Below are positions 20,936-34,098 of a stretch of DNA of 64,000 bases, piece after piece. Under the pieces are notes generated by a model. That model was not told where the DNA came from. It saw only the letters and a list, made by a program, of their open reading frames with translations, and did no database searches. A program made the translations under genes and the position numbers. Numbering within the stretch: position 1 is the first letter of the stretch; each line of letters starts with the position of its first letter. The stretch is from NCBI RefSeq assembly GCF_001426435.1, contig NZ_LMER01000014.1:198458-262457 (forward strand), given 5' to 3'. Source of the stretch: Angustibacter sp. Root456. GTDB lineage: Bacteria > Actinomycetota > Actinomycetes > Actinomycetales > Angustibacteraceae.

Positions 20936-22473
20936 GCCCAGCCCGGGTCACCGCCGACCGCAACCCCCTGCGCGACCCGCGTGACAAGCGGCTGCAGAAG
21001 ATCGCCGGGCCTTGCAGCCTGGTGATCTTCGGCGTCACGGGCGACCTCGCGCGCAAGAAGCTCATGCCGGCGGTCTACGACCTGGCCAACCGCGGGTTGC
21101 TGCCGCCGGGGTTCTCCCTCGTGGGCTTCGCGCGCCGCGACTGGGCCGACCAGGACTTCGGCCAGATCGTGTACGACGCGGTGAAGCAGCACGCTCGCAC
21201 GCCCTTTCGCGAGAGCGTCTGGAAGCACCTCGCAGAGGGCTTCCGGTTCGTGCCCGGCGACTTCGACGACGACGACGCGTTCGACCGGCTGGCTGAGACG
21301 GTCAAGAGCCTCGACGCCGAGCGCGGCACCGGCGGCAACCACGCGTTCTACCTGTCGATCCCGCCGCGCTTCTTCTCCCTCGTCTGCGAGCAGCTCGACC
21401 GCTCGGGCCTGTCGAGCCCGGCGCCCGACACCTGGCGGCGCGTGGTCATCGAGAAGCCGTTCGGTCACGACCTGGCCAGCGCTCGCGAGTTGAACGACAT
21501 CGTCTCCAAGGTCTTCCCGCCCGACGCGGTGTTCCGCATCGACCACTACCTCGGCAAGGAGACGGTGCAGAACATCCTGGCGCTGCGCTTCGCCAACCAG
21601 ATGTTCGAGCCGATCTGGAACGCCCACTACGTCGACCACGTGCAGATCACCATGGCCGAGGACATCGGCATCGGTGGCCGCGCCGGCTACTACGACGGCA
21701 TCGGCGCTGCCCGCGACGTCATCCAGAACCACCTGCTGCAGCTGCTGGCGCTCACGGCCATGGAGGAGCCGGTCTCGTTCGACGCTCAGGACCTGCGAGC
21801 GGAGAAGGAGAAGGTGCTGTCAGCCGTCCGGCTCCCGCACGACCTGTCGGCCGCCACGGCGCGCGGGCAGTACGGCCCCGGCTGGCAAGGGGGCCAGAAG
21901 GTCGTCGGCTACCTGCAGGAGGACGGCATCGACCGCAGCTCCACCACGGAGACCTACGCCGCGGTGAAGCTCGAGATCGACACCCGCCGCTGGGCCGGCG
22001 TGCCGTTCTACTTGCGCACCGGCAAGCGGCTCGGGCGGCGGGTGAGCGAGATCGCGGTGATGTTCAAGCAGGCGCCGCACCTGCCGTTCGAGAAGACGGC
22101 GACCGAGGAGCTCGGGCGCAACGCCCTGGTGATCCGGGTGCAGCCGGACGAGGGCGTCACCATGCGCTTCGGGTCCAAGGTGCCGGGCACCGCGATGGAG
22201 GTGCGCGACGTCACGATGGACTTCGGCTACGGCCATGCCTTCACCGAGTCCTCGCCGGAGGCCTACGAGCGGCTGATCCTCGACGTCCTGCTCGGCGACC
22301 CGCCGCTGTTCCCCCGGCACGAGGAGGTCGAGCTGTCGTGGAAGATCCTCGACCCCATCGAGAAGCACTGGGCCCGTGACGGGCGGCCGGAGCAGTACGC
22401 GGCCGGCACGTGGGGGCCGGCGTCCGCCGACGAGATGATGGCCCGCGACGGCCGCCAGTGGAGGCTCCCGTGA
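20932..22473 (+). CDS. zwf: Glucose-6-phosphate 1-dehydrogenase
   Basis: A 513-residue NADP-dependent enzyme opening the oxidative pentose-phosphate branch. Nucleotide-binding motif FGVTGDLARKKLMPA near residue 33; substrate/catalytic motif RIDHYLGKETVQN about residue 203-215; EKPFGHDLASA between them. The GTG at 20932 overlaps the pgi stop (GTGA), and its own stop overlaps opcA. In actinobacteria its activity depends on the adjacent OpcA. Confidence 0.95.
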   Translation: MSPARVTADRNPLRDPRDKRLQKIAGPCSLVIFGVTGDLARKKLMPAVYDLANRGLLPPGFSLVGFARRDWADQDFGQIVYDAVKQHARTPFRESVWKHLAEGFRFVPGDFDDDDAFDRLAETVKSLDAERGTGGNHAFYLSIPPRFFSLVCEQLDRSGLSSPAPDTWRRVVIEKPFGHDLASARELNDIVSKVFPPDAVFRIDHYLGKETVQNILALRFANQMFEPIWNAHYVDHVQITMAEDIGIGGRAGYYDGIGAARDVIQNHLLQLLALTAMEEPVSFDAQDLRAEKEKVLSAVRLPHDLSAATARGQYGPGWQGGQKVVGYLQEDGIDRSSTTETYAAVKLEIDTRRWAGVPFYLRTGKRLGRRVSEIAVMFKQAPHLPFEKTATEELGRNALVIRVQPDEGVTMRFGSKVPGTAMEVRDVTMDFGYGHAFTESSPEAYERLILDVLLGDPPLFPRHEEVELSWKILDPIEKHWARDGRPEQYAAGTWGPASADEMMARDGRQWRLP

Positions 22474-23678
22474 TCATCGACCTGCCGAGCACCACGACGG
22501 CGGCGGTCAACCGCAAGCTCGTCGACCTGCGCGACACCGGGGGCGCCGTCGCCCTGGGCCGGGTGCTGACGTTGGTGATCGTCACCGACGAGCAGGGCGC
22601 GGAGGTGGCCATCGAGGCGGCCAACGACGCCAGCCGCGAGCACCCGTGTCGCGTGATCGTCATCGTGCAGGGCAACCGCCGCGGCGCCGACCGGATCGAC
22701 GCCCAGGTGCGCGTCGGCGGCGACGCCGGGGCGAGCGAGGTGATCGTGCTGCGCCTGTACGGCCAGCTCACCGCGCACGCCGACAGCGTCGTCACTCCGC
22801 TGCTGCTGCCCGACTCCCCTCTGGTCGTCTGGTGGCCCGACCAGGCCCCGCCGAACGCGGCCCAGGACCCGATCGGCTCGATGGCCCAGCGGCGCATCAC
22901 CGACGCCGCGGCCGCACCCAACCCGCGCAAGGCGCTCGAGCGCCGCCGCGACACCTACGCGGCGGGCGACACCGACCTGGCCTGGACGCGTGTCACCAAG
23001 TGGCGGGGGCTGCTGGCGGCGGCGCTCGACCAGCCGCCGTACGAACCGGTCGAGCGGGTGACGGTGACCGGCGCGAGCGACAGCCCCAGCACCGACCTGC
23101 TCGCGGCCTGGCTCGCGCAGACCCTGCGCTGCCCGGTGGTGCGCAGCCGAACCCGCGCCGGCACCGGCATGCAGGCCGTCCGGCTGCAGCGCCGCAGCGG
23201 CCCGATCGACCTCGTCCGCGCTGACGGCGCGATCGCCACGCTGACCCAGTCGGGGCAGCCCGATCGCCGCATCTCGCTGCCGCGCCGTGACCTCGCCGAG
23301 TGCCTGGCCGAGGAGCTGCGCCGGCTCGACCCCGACGAGGTCTACCAGGCCGCGCTCACCCAGGGCATGGACCGGCTCAAGGCCGGTCGCTCGCTGACCG
23401 CCGGCGAGGCGGCTGCCCAGGGCGAGAGCATGTCGCTGCCCGAGGCGCGCAAGCAGGCGCAGGTGGCGTCCCGCCGGGAGGCGACGCACGCCCGGAAGAT
23501 TCGCGAGGCACAGCCGGCGGAGAACGCGGCGCCCAAGTCAGCCACCGCCAAGAAGACCGCCAAGAAGACCACGAAGAAGACAGCCAAGAAGACAGCGAAG
23601 AAAACAGCCGCCAAGACCGCGAGCCAGGCGGCTCGCAAGAAGGCCGCTGCGAAGCCGGCCGCCGGGGCCGGGGCATGA
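22470..23678 (+). CDS. opcA: G6PD assembly protein OpcA with lysine-rich C-terminal tail
   Basis: A 402-residue OpcA, the redox-responsive activator/assembly partner of Zwf. The conserved body runs to about residue 350 (NRKLVDLRDTGGAVALGRVLTLVIV, WWPDQAPPNAAQDPIG, VTGASDSPSTDLLAAWL). The last 47 or so residues are a low-complexity Lys/Ala/Thr tail built on AKKT units that looks like histone H1 or HupB. The tail is encoded by a 12-bp tandem repeat and is not part of the OpcA fold. GTG start and ATGA stop overlaps link zwf and pgl. Confidence 0.92.
   Translation: MIIDLPSTTTAAVNRKLVDLRDTGGAVALGRVLTLVIVTDEQGAEVAIEAANDASREHPCRVIVIVQGNRRGADRIDAQVRVGGDAGASEVIVLRLYGQLTAHADSVVTPLLLPDSPLVVWWPDQAPPNAAQDPIGSMAQRRITDAAAAPNPRKALERRRDTYAAGDTDLAWTRVTKWRGLLAAALDQPPYEPVERVTVTGASDSPSTDLLAAWLAQTLRCPVVRSRTRAGTGMQAVRLQRRSGPIDLVRADGAIATLTQSGQPDRRISLPRRDLAECLAEELRRLDPDEVYQAALTQGMDRLKAGRSLTAGEAAAQGESMSLPEARKQAQVASRREATHARKIREAQPAENAAPKSATAKKTAKKTTKKTAKKTAKKTAAKTASQAARKKAAAKPAAGAGA
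23548..23607 (+). repeat. 12-bp in-frame tandem repeat in the opcA tail
   Basis: Five copies of a 12-bp unit (consensus GCCAAGAAGACC) with a few substitutions, encoding AKKT repeats. Multiples of three keep the frame if the copy number changes. Confidence 0.8.
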
Positions 23679-24466
23679 GCAGCGCGCCCCTGGTCGTCGT
23701 CCACGCGGACGCCGACCTGCTGGCCCGCTCGGTCGCGGACCGCCTGGTGACCCGGCTGGTCGAGGCGCTGTCCGACCGCGGCCGGGCGCACGTCGTGCTC
23801 ACCGGCGGTGGCATGGGCAGCGCCGTGCTGAGCGCCCTCGGGGAGGGCCCCGGACGCGACGCCGTCGACTGGGCCCGGGTGCACGTCTGGTGGGGTGACG
23901 AGCGCTTCTTGCCCAGTGGCCACCCGGATCGCAACGAGACGCAGGCACGCGAGGCGCTGCTCGACCGCCTGCCACTCGACCCCCGCCACGTGCACGCCGT
24001 ACCCGCGAGCGACACCCCCGGCGTCGGCGGCGTCGATGACGCCGCCGCCCGGTACGCCGACGAGCTGGCGCGAGTGGCCGACCACGAGGGCGCGGGGCGT
24101 GAGGGTACCCCGGCCTTCGACGTCCTCATGCTCGGCGTCGGTCCAGACGCCCACGTCGCCTCGATCTTTCCCGAGCAGGCGGCGGTGCACGAGCAGGAGC
24201 GGCTGGTGGTCGGCGTTCACGGCTCGCCCAAGCCGCCACCGCTGCGCGTGACGCTCACCCTGCCCGCGATCGCCCGGGCACAAGAGGTCTGGCTGGTGGC
24301 CGCAGGTGCTGAGAAGGCGCAGGCCGTGGGACTCAGCCTCAGCGGTGCCGGGCCGGTGCAGGCGCCCGCAGCCGCGGTGCGCGGCCGTCGCGTCACGGCC
24401 TGGCTGCTTGACCGGGCCGCGGCGACCACGGTGCCACCCGCGCTCGTGCGCATCGCGAGCCCGTGA
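23675..24466 (+). CDS. pgl: 6-phosphogluconolactonase
   Basis: A 263-residue lactonase of the DevB/Pgl family hydrolysing 6-phosphogluconolactone. Motifs VVLTGGGMGSAVLSAL, VHVWWGDERFLPSGHPDRN and LMLGVGPDAHVASIFP are all intact. The ATG overlaps the opcA stop (ATGA). Last gene of the operon. Confidence 0.93.
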   Translation: MSSAPLVVVHADADLLARSVADRLVTRLVEALSDRGRAHVVLTGGGMGSAVLSALGEGPGRDAVDWARVHVWWGDERFLPSGHPDRNETQAREALLDRLPLDPRHVHAVPASDTPGVGGVDDAAARYADELARVADHEGAGREGTPAFDVLMLGVGPDAHVASIFPEQAAVHEQERLVVGVHGSPKPPPLRVTLTLPAIARAQEVWLVAAGAEKAQAVGLSLSGAGPVQAPAAAVRGRRVTAWLLDRAAATTVPPALVRIASP

Positions 24467-24469
24467 CGG

Positions 24470-24492
24470 CTGTCGGCGGCCGCGAGTACGGT
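24470..24492 (+). promoter_or_regulatory. RecA-NDp/PafBC-like promoter of the DinB-superfamily gene
   Basis: CTGTCGGCG (24470-24478), 8-bp spacer, TACGGT (24487-24492). The spacing fits the mycobacterial damage promoter, with two mismatches in the upstream box. The ATG follows 7 bases after the -10. Confidence 0.4.
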
Positions 24493-24499
24493 CGCCGAC

Positions 24500-25255
24500 A
24501 TGACGACCTCGGACGCCGCCGCCGACCCTGACCGCCGTTTCACCGACCGCGACCTGTCCGGGGTCCGGTTCGTACGGTGCGACCTGTCGGGTGCGGTGGT
24601 GCGCGGCGGAGACGTCGCCGGCGTCGAGATCGACTCCCCCTGGCTCCTCGAGGGCGGCACCGCGCTGCTGGTCAACGGGGTCGACGTCACGCCCTACGTC
24701 GACGCCGAGCTCAACCGGCGCTTTCCCGGACGCGAGCAACGGCGGGCCACCGACCCCGACGGGCTGCGCCGAGCCTGGGCCGCCGTCGAGCGCAGCTGGG
24801 CCACGACGCTCGCGCGCGTCGCGGCGATGCCACCGGGCACCACCGACCTCTCGGTCGACGGCGAGTGGAGCTTCGCGCAGACTCTGCGGCACCTGGTGAT
24901 GGCCACCGACACCTGGTTGGGGCGCGCGATCCTCGAGCAGCCGCAGCCGTACCACCCGCTGGGCCAGCCGAACGCGGAGTACGCCACCGACGGCTACGAC
25001 ACATCAGTGTTCACGACCGAGCTACCGCCCTTCGCTGCGGTGCTCGCCGCCCGCGAGAGCCGGGTGACGATGGTGCGCGAGCTGTTCGCCCACATCACCG
25101 ACGCCGACCTGCGCGTGCCGCGCCGCAACCCGTGGTCACCGCAGCACGAGGAGACGACGTTGTCGTGCCTGCACACCATCCTCGAGGAGGAGTGGGAGCA
25201 TCACCGCTACGCCGTGCGCGACCTCGACGTGATCGATGGCCGCCCTACGACGTGA
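24500..25255 (+). CDS. DinB-superfamily protein with pentapeptide-like N-terminus
   Basis: A 251-residue protein. Residues 15-40 show pentapeptide-like periodicity (DLSGVRFVRCDLSGAVVRGG). From about residue 90 it has the four-helix DinB/YfiT type domain with metal-site histidines in TLRHLVMATD and EEEWEHHRYAVRDLD. These proteins are probably thiol-dependent or metal-dependent enzymes, often mycothiol-linked in actinobacteria. The substrate is unknown. It has its own promoter, separate from pgl 33 bp upstream. Confidence 0.7.
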   Translation: MTTSDAAADPDRRFTDRDLSGVRFVRCDLSGAVVRGGDVAGVEIDSPWLLEGGTALLVNGVDVTPYVDAELNRRFPGREQRRATDPDGLRRAWAAVERSWATTLARVAAMPPGTTDLSVDGEWSFAQTLRHLVMATDTWLGRAILEQPQPYHPLGQPNAEYATDGYDTSVFTTELPPFAAVLAARESRVTMVRELFAHITDADLRVPRRNPWSPQHEETTLSCLHTILEEEWEHHRYAVRDLDVIDGRPTT

Positions 25256-25285
25256 GGGCTGCGGCGCCCGACTCCCCCAGCCGGG

Positions 25286-25636
25286 TCAGCGGATGAGGCC
25301 ACGCTGACGCAGCTGCTGCAGCGCCTCGTCGAGGATCGCCTGACCGTCGGAGTCGCTGCGGCGCTCCTTCACGTACGCCAGGTGCGTCTTGTACGGCTCG
25401 ACCTTCGGCGGCGCCGGCGGGTTCGCCTGGTCCTGACCGGCCGGGAAGCCGCAGCGCGGGCAGTCCCAGGTCTCGGGCGGTGCGACCCCAGCCTCGTCGG
25501 CGAAGCTGGGTCGCGTCTCGTGCCCGTTGGCGCACCAGTACGACTGGACGATGCGCGGTGCCGCGTCGCCGCGCTCGGCCTCGCCCATCGGGCCAGCGCC
25601 TACCCGGCTGCCCCGGATCGCGTTACCGCCTGCCAT
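25286..25636 (-). CDS. rbpA: RNA polymerase-binding protein RbpA
   Basis: A 116-residue actinobacterial transcription factor that binds sigma and the RNA polymerase clamp and stabilises open complexes. The zinc-site residues are in YWCANGHETRPSFADEA and WDCPRCGFPAG. The C-terminal sigma-interaction domain is PYKTHLAYVKERRSDSDGQAILDEAL. ATG at 25636 with an AGGAGAG Shine-Dalgarno. Converges with the DinB-superfamily gene; the 30-bp gap shows no clear terminator. Confidence 0.95.
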   Translation of the reverse strand: MAGGNAIRGSRVGAGPMGEAERGDAAPRIVQSYWCANGHETRPSFADEAGVAPPETWDCPRCGFPAGQDQANPPAPPKVEPYKTHLAYVKERRSDSDGQAILDEALQQLRQRGLIR

Positions 25637-25691
25637 GAGGACTCTCCTGTGTCGTGTACGTCGTGGTTGCGCTGAACCGGCTCGGCCGCAG

Positions 25692-25940
25692 TCAGCTGGT
25701 GGAGAACCGCTCGATCAGCCCGATGCCGATGATGGCGGCGGTCCACACCAGGGCCAACGCGATGGTGAAGCGGTCGAGGTTCTTCTCCGCGACCGACGAC
25801 CCACCCAGGCTCGAGCTCACACCGCCGCCGAACATGTCCGACATGCCGCCGCCCTTGCCCTTGTGCAGCAGGATGAGCAGGGTCAGGAACAGGCTGGTGA
25901 TGACCAGCAGCACCTGCAGGCTGATTCGTACAGCGCTCAC
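25692..25940 (-). CDS. secG: Preprotein translocase subunit SecG
   Basis: An 82-residue small membrane subunit of SecYEG. TM1 is LQVLLVITSLFLTLLILL, the conserved cytosolic loop is HKGKGGGMSDMFGGG, and TM2 is FTIALALVWTAAIIGIGLI. It follows tpiA by 68 bp, the usual actinobacterial order gap-pgk-tpiA-secG. Confidence 0.93.
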   Translation of the reverse strand: MSAVRISLQVLLVITSLFLTLLILLHKGKGGGMSDMFGGGVSSSLGGSSVAEKNLDRFTIALALVWTAAIIGIGLIERFSTS

Positions 25941-26008
25941 GAAGAGGTTCCGTCCGTCGGATGGGTCGGGTGTGACTCGAACAGGGTACGCGGTCGCCTG
26001 GGCTGCGG

Positions 26009-26815
<807 letters not shown>

Positions 26816-26829
26816 CGTCGGGGTACCTC

Positions 26830-28020
26830 TCAGTTCTCGAGCACGGTCAGGCCGGGCAGGGTCTTGCCCTCGAGGTACTCCAGGCTGGCGCCGCCACCGG
26901 TCGAGATGTGACCGAAGGCGTCGTCGGCGAACCCGAGGGTGCGCACGGCGGCGGCCGAGTCGCCGCCGCCCACCACCGTGAACGCGTCGCTGTCGACGAG
27001 CGCCTGGGCCACGGCTCGGGTGCCGTGGCTGTACGGCTCCATCTCGAACACGCCCATCGGGCCGTTCCAGAACACCGTGCGCGCGTCGGCGAGGCGCTCG
27101 GCGAAGAGGGCAGCCGATCGGGGTCCGATGTCGAGGCCGAGCCGGTCGGACGGGATCGCCTCGACCCCCACCACGTCGTGCTCGGCGTCTGCGGCGAACG
27201 CGGTGGCCGCGACCACGTCGACCGGCAGCACGATCTCCACGCCGCGCTGCTCGGCCTGCTCGAGGTACCCGCGCACGATGTCGAGCTGGTCGTCCTCGAG
27301 CAGGCTCTGGCCGACCTCGTGCCCCTGGGCCTTGAGGAAGGTGAACACCATGCCGCCACCCACGAGGATCCGGTCGGCGGTGCCGAGCAGGTTCTCGATC
27401 ACGCCCAGCTTGTCGGAGACCTTGGAACCGCCGAGCACGACGGCGTACGGGCGCTCTGGGTCACGGGTCAGCCGGCGCAGGACGTCGACCTCGGCCAGGA
27501 CCAGCCCGCCGGCCGCGTGCGGAAGGCGCTCCGCGACGTCGACCACCGACGCCTGGCGGCGATGCACCACGCCGAACCCGTCGCTGACGTAGGCGTCGGC
27601 CAGCGACGCCAGCTCGTCGGCGAAGGCACCGCGCTCCGCGTCGTCCTTGCTGGTCTCGCCCGCGTTGAAACGCAGGTTCTCGAGCAGGGCGACCTCGCCG
27701 TCGGCCAGGCCGTCGACGGTCGAGCGCGCCGACTCACCCACGGTGTCGGTGGCGAAGGCGACCGGCGCGCCCAGCAGCTCGCCGAGCCGCTGGGCGACGG
27801 GAGCCAGCGAGTACTTGGCATCCGGCGTGCCCTTGGGGCGGCCGAGGTGCGCGCACACGACGACGCGCGCGCCGGCCTCCTGCAGCTGCCGGATCGTCGG
27901 CACCGAGGCGCGGATGCGCCCGTCGTCGGTGATCGTCGTGCCGTCGAGCGGGACGTTGAGGTCGCTGCGGACCAGAACCCGCCGGCCCTTCAGCTCACCG
28001 AGGTCGTCGATGGTCAGCAC
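26830..28020 (-). CDS. pgk: Phosphoglycerate kinase
   Basis: A 396-residue glycolytic kinase. [10 protein letters not shown] near residue 18 and [11 protein letters not shown] near residue 54 bind 3-phosphoglycerate. [18 protein letters not shown] and GGGDSAAAV...[15 protein letters not shown] form the nucleotide site. Follows gap by 7 bp. Confidence 0.96.
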   Translation of the reverse strand: MLTIDDLGELKGRRVLVRSDLNVPLDGTTITDDGRIRASVPTIRQLQEAGARVVVCAHLGRPKGTPDAKYSLAPVAQRLGELLGAPVAFATDTVGESARSTVDGLADGEVALLENLRFNAGETSKDDAERGAFADELASLADAYVSDGFGVVHRRQASVVDVAERLPHAAGGLVLAEVDVLRRLTRDPERPYAVVLGGSKVSDKLGVIENLLGTADRILVGGGMVFTFLKAQGHEVGQSLLEDDQLDIVRGYLEQAEQRGVEIVLPVDVVAATAFAADAEHDVVGVEAIPSDRLGLDIGPRSAALFAERLADARTVFWNGPMGVFEMEPYSHGTRAVAQALVDSDAFTVVGGGDSAAAVRTLGFADDAFGHISTGGGASLEYLEGKTLPGLTVLEN

Positions 28021-28027
28021 GGGCGCC

Positions 28028-30184
<2,157 letters not shown>

Positions 30185-31120
30185 TCAGCGCAGCACGTCA
30201 CGGTACGCCGCCGCGAGCCGCAGCGGGTCGTGAACGCCCGGACGACCTGGGTGGGCGACGGACGAGACCACCAAGGTGGCGCCGAGGCGGGCCGCCGCCT
30301 CCTCGAGCTCGTGGCGGACGAACGCCACGGCCGGGTCGGCCAGGACGACGTCGGCGCGGAACTGCGGTGCGTGCTGGCTGAGGCTGTCGAGCAGGTCCGC
30401 CGCGCTCAGGGCGCCGGTCTCGTCGTCCGCCGTGAGGTTGAGGGTCACCAGGCGCTTCGCGGGGGTGTCGCACACGGCGTCCCGCAGCTCCGGCACCAAC
30501 AGGTGCGGCATGACCGAGGTGAACCACGATCCCGGGCCGAGCACGACCCAGTCGGCGGCGCGCACCGCCTCGAGCGCCTCGGCGCAGGCCGGCGCATCCT
30601 GCGGCACCAGCCGCACCGCGGTCACGTCGCCGCGGGCTCGGGCCACCTGCGACTGACCACGCACGACCTGCTCGTCGGTGGGGCACGTCGGATCGAGCCC
30701 CACCACGGTCGCCTCGATGTCGAGGGGCACCGAGCTCATCGGCAGCACGCGTCCCTGGACGCCGAGCAGGCGCCCCACCCAGTCCAGGCCCTGCACCGAG
30801 TCCCCGAGCAGCTCCCACAGCGCGACGATCAGCAGGTTGCCCACCGAGTGGTTGTGCAGCTCGCCCTGGCTGGCGAACCGGTGCTGCAGCACGTCACGCC
30901 AGGTCGTGCCCCAGTCGCCGTCGGCGCACAGCGCAGCCAGTGCCATGCGCAGGTCGCCCGGCGGGAGCACACCGAGCTCGCGGCGCAACCGCCCACTCGA
31001 GCCGCCGTCGTCGGCGACGGTGACCACCGCGGTGAGCCGGTCGGTGAGGTGGCGCAGCGCCCCCAGCGAGGCCGCCAACCCGTGCCCTCCACCCAGCGCG
31101 ACGACGGCGGGCGCGCTCAC
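30185..31120 (-). CDS. yvcK: YvcK/GlmM-regulator family protein (gluconeogenesis factor)
   Basis: A 311-residue member of the YvcK/CofD-like family needed for growth on gluconeogenic carbon and cell-wall precursor control. UDP-sugar site motifs: [32 protein letters not shown] and [16 protein letters not shown] at 31120 overlaps the rapZ stop (GTGA). Confidence 0.92.
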   Translation of the reverse strand: MSAPAVVALGGGHGLAASLGALRHLTDRLTAVVTVADDGGSSGRLRRELGVLPPGDLRMALAALCADGDWGTTWRDVLQHRFASQGELHNHSVGNLLIVALWELLGDSVQGLDWVGRLLGVQGRVLPMSSVPLDIEATVVGLDPTCPTDEQVVRGQSQVARARGDVTAVRLVPQDAPACAEALEAVRAADWVVLGPGSWFTSVMPHLLVPELRDAVCDTPAKRLVTLNLTADDETGALSAADLLDSLSQHAPQFRADVVLADPAVAFVRHELEEAAARLGATLVVSSVAHPGRPGVHDPLRLAAAYRDVLR

Positions 31121-32049
31121 TCCCGACCCAGGTCTCGGTGCAGCGTGCCCACCTGGACGCCCAGCGCCGCCAGGCGGGTGGCCAGGGCGGTGGTCATCGC
31201 GACCGAACGGTGCTTGCCGCCGGTGCAGCCGACGGCGATGGTCATGTACCGCTTGCTCTCGGCCTCGTAGCCCACGAGCACCGGCTCGAGGCTCGACACG
31301 AAGCGGTCGAGGAACACGTCCGCCCCGCTCTGGGCGAGCACGTACTCGCTGACGGGCGCGTCGAGCCCGGTCTGCGGTCGCAGCTCCTCGACCCAGTGCG
31401 GGTTGGGCAGGAACCGCATGTCCAGGACGAAGTCGGCGTCGAGCGGCACGCCGTACTTGAAGCCGAACGACATGACCGTGGCACGCAGGGCCGGCAGTGC
31501 CCCGGTGTCGAAGACCTGGGACACCTTGGACCGCAGCTGGGTGACGTTGAGCCCGCTGGTGTCGATCACCACGTCAGCGTTCTCTCGCACGAACTCGAGC
31601 ATCAGACGCTCCTGGTGCACAGCGTCCAGGATGCGCCCGTCACCCTGCAGGGGGTGGGGCCGGCGCACGGACTCCTGACGGCGCACGAGCACGTCGTCGG
31701 CGGCGTCCAGGAAGACCACGCGCGGGTTCGCGCCGCGCGTGCGCAGCTCGAACAGCGCGTCCTGAAGGGCCTGGAAGAACGACCGGCTGCGGACGTCGAC
31801 CACCGCGGCGATCCCGGCCGTCGGCCGGCTGCCGCTGCCGGTCCCACCGCCTCGCGCGGCGAGGTCGAGCAGCTCGTTGAGCATCTGGGGCGGCAGGTTG
31901 TCGACGACGTACCAGCCGAGGTCCTCGAGCACGTTCGCGGCGGTCGACCGCCCCGCGCTCGACATCCCCGTCACGATGACCAGCTCGGGCCACGAGGGCT
32001 TCGACGTGGGCGTATCGGACGTCATCTGCTCGCTGCTCGCGCTCACCAT
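31117..32049 (-). CDS. rapZ: RNase adapter RapZ / nucleotide-binding protein
   Basis: A 310-residue P-loop protein of the RapZ (YvcJ) family. Walker [10 protein letters not shown] about residues 28-36, [11 protein letters not shown] just after, and the C-terminal [12 protein letters not shown] motif. In enterobacteria it controls GlmZ decay; in actinobacteria the role is unclear. ATG at 32049 and GTG at 32046 both lie next to a GAGGAG Shine-Dalgarno, so the start could be one codon later. Confidence 0.92.
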   Translation of the reverse strand: MVSASSEQMTSDTPTSKPSWPELVIVTGMSSAGRSTAANVLEDLGWYVVDNLPPQMLNELLDLAARGGGTGSGSRPTAGIAAVVDVRSRSFFQALQDALFELRTRGANPRVVFLDAADDVLVRRQESVRRPHPLQGDGRILDAVHQERLMLEFVRENADVVIDTSGLNVTQLRSKVSQVFDTGALPALRATVMSFGFKYGVPLDADFVLDMRFLPNPHWVEELRPQTGLDAPVSEYVLAQSGADVFLDRFVSSLEPVLVGYEAESKRYMTIAVGCTGGKHRSVAMTTALATRLAALGVQVGTLHRDLGRE

Positions 32050-32145
32050 GCTCCTCGTCGGCTGTGGAGCCAGCCTAACCGTCGCGGGCCTGCTCCACCG
32101 CTCGCGACGCGCTCGGCCCGGTACCTGAGCGGCCCGCTCGGGAGC

Positions 32146-34095
32146 TCAGTCGTCGAGCAGCTCACCGGTCGTGAGGTTGACCGACGGCGCGCTCTCGCTC
32201 GGCGCAGCCAGCGCCGCCACGACGGCTTCGGCGGTCGCCGGGCCGATCCCCGGCACGGAGGCGACTGCCGCGGCGTCGGCTTGGCGCAGCTTCTTCAAGG
32301 ACCCGAAGTGCTTGAGCAGCGCGGTGCGTCGACCAGGGCCGAGTCCGGGAATGCCGTCGAGCGCGCTGGCCGTCATCGACCTCGACCGGCGCTGACGGTG
32401 GTAGGTGATGGCGAACCGGTGCGCCTCGTCGCGCACGCGCTGTAGGAGGTACAGGCCCTCACTCGAGCGAGGGAGGACGACGGGGTGGTCGTCTCCCGGC
32501 AACCACACCTCCTCCAGCCGCTTGGCCAGGCCCACGAGCGCGACGTCGTCGATGCCCAGGTCGGCGAGCGCCCGCGCCGCTGCAGCCACCTGCGGGGGGC
32601 CGCCGTCGACGACGACGAGCTGTGGCGGGTACGCGAACTTCTGCGGACGCCCCGTCTCGGGGTCGATGCCTTGGCCCAGCTCGACGTCGCTGGCCTCCGA
32701 CCGCTCGTCGAGGTACCGCCGGAACCGCCGGGTGATCACCTCGTACATCCACGCGGTGTCGTCCTGGCCCTCGCTGCCGCGGATGGCGAAGCGGCGGTAC
32801 TCGGACTTGCGCGGCAGGCCGTCCTCGAACACGACCATGGAGGCGACCACCTCGGTGCCCTGGAGGTTCGAGACGTCGTAGCACTCGATGCGCAGCGGCG
32901 CGTCGGCGAGGTCGAGGGCGGTCTGCAGCTCCTTGAGGGCGAGCGAGCGCGTCGTGAGATCGCCGGCACGTCGCGTCTTGTGCAGGTTGAGCGCCTGGCC
33001 GGCGTTGCGTTCCACCGTCTCGAGCAGCGCGCGCTTGTCACCGCGGCGCGGCACGCGCAGGTCGACCCGGGCGCCGCGCAAGCTGCTCAGCCACTCGGCG
33101 ACCTCGTCGGCGTCCGAGGGAAGCTCGGGCACGAGCACCTCGCGGGGGACGGCGTCCGGCGACTCGCCGTAGACCTGCTGCAGGAGGTGCTCCACGAGGT
33201 CGGCGGCGCTGACGTCCTCGACCTTCTCGACGACCCAGCCGCGCTGGCCACGAATGCGCCCACCGCGGACGTGGAAGACCTGCACGGCGGCCTCCAGCTC
33301 GTCGTCGGCGAGGCCGAAGACGTCGGCGTCCGTGGCGTCGGCCAGGACGACGGCGCTCTTCTCGAGGGCGCGGTTCAGGGCACCGAGGTCGTCGCGCAGC
33401 CGGGCGGCGCGTTCGAACTCCAGCTCGGACGACGCCTGGCGCATCTCGGCCTCGATCCGGCGGACGAAGCGGCCGGTGTTGCCGGCCATGAAGTCGCAGA
33501 AGTCCTCGGCCAGGTCGCGGTGCTCCTGCGGTGACACGCGTCCGACGCACGGCGCCGAGCACTTGCCGATGTACCCGAGCAGGCACGGGCGGCCCACCTG
33601 GGCGGCGCGCTTGAACACGCCGCTACTGCACGTGCGGACGGGGAAGACGCGCAGCAGGAGGTCGACCGTCTCGCGGATCGCCCAGGCGTGCGCGTAGGGG
33701 CCGAAGTACCGCGTGCCCTTGCGCTTGGCGCCGCGCATCACCTGGACCCGCGGGAACTCCTCACCCATGGTGACGGCCAGGTAGGGGTAGGACTTGTCGT
33801 CGCGGTACTTGACGTTAAACCGCGGGTCGTACTCCTTGATCCAGGAGTACTCCAGCTGCAGGGCCTCCACCTCGGTGGCCACCACGGTCCACTCGACGCT
33901 GGCCGCGGTCGTGACCATGGTCTGGGTGCGCGGATGCAGGGCCGACAGGTCCTGGAAGTACGACGACAGCCGAGCCCGCAGGCTCTTGGCCTTGCCCACG
34001 TAGATCACGCGACCGTGGCTGTCGCGGAACCGGTAGACCCCGGGCTCGACGGGAATCTCCCCCGGCGCCGGCCGGTAGGTGGACGGATCGGCCAC
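32146..34095 (-). CDS. uvrC: Excinuclease ABC subunit C
   Basis: A 649-residue dual-incision nuclease of nucleotide-excision repair. GIY-YIG domain at the N-terminus ([20 protein letters not shown]). Four cysteines in C-x14-C-x7-C-x3-C (about 156-183), of which the last three match the Fe-S ligands reported in E. coli UvrC. UvrB-binding UVR motif near residue 210; RNase H-like nuclease near 390-560; C-terminal tandem HhH ([30 protein letters not shown]). GTG start 3 nt after the Rieske gene, so it shares the uvrA transcript. Confidence 0.95.
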   Translation of the reverse strand: MADPSTYRPAPGEIPVEPGVYRFRDSHGRVIYVGKAKSLRARLSSYFQDLSALHPRTQTMVTTAASVEWTVVATEVEALQLEYSWIKEYDPRFNVKYRDDKSYPYLAVTMGEEFPRVQVMRGAKRKGTRYFGPYAHAWAIRETVDLLLRVFPVRTCSSGVFKRAAQVGRPCLLGYIGKCSAPCVGRVSPQEHRDLAEDFCDFMAGNTGRFVRRIEAEMRQASSELEFERAARLRDDLGALNRALEKSAVVLADATDADVFGLADDELEAAVQVFHVRGGRIRGQRGWVVEKVEDVSAADLVEHLLQQVYGESPDAVPREVLVPELPSDADEVAEWLSSLRGARVDLRVPRRGDKRALLETVERNAGQALNLHKTRRAGDLTTRSLALKELQTALDLADAPLRIECYDVSNLQGTEVVASMVVFEDGLPRKSEYRRFAIRGSEGQDDTAWMYEVITRRFRRYLDERSEASDVELGQGIDPETGRPQKFAYPPQLVVVDGGPPQVAAAARALADLGIDDVALVGLAKRLEEVWLPGDDHPVVLPRSSEGLYLLQRVRDEAHRFAITYHRQRRSRSMTASALDGIPGLGPGRRTALLKHFGSLKKLRQADAAAVASVPGIGPATAEAVVAALAAPSESAPSVNLTTGELLDD

Positions 34096-34098
34096 CGA

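Noticed and set aside
32065..32085. GGTTAGGCTGG upstream of rapZ as an IdeR iron box
   Set aside because: Only half of the palindrome is present. It is more likely a TAGGCT -10 for rapZ.
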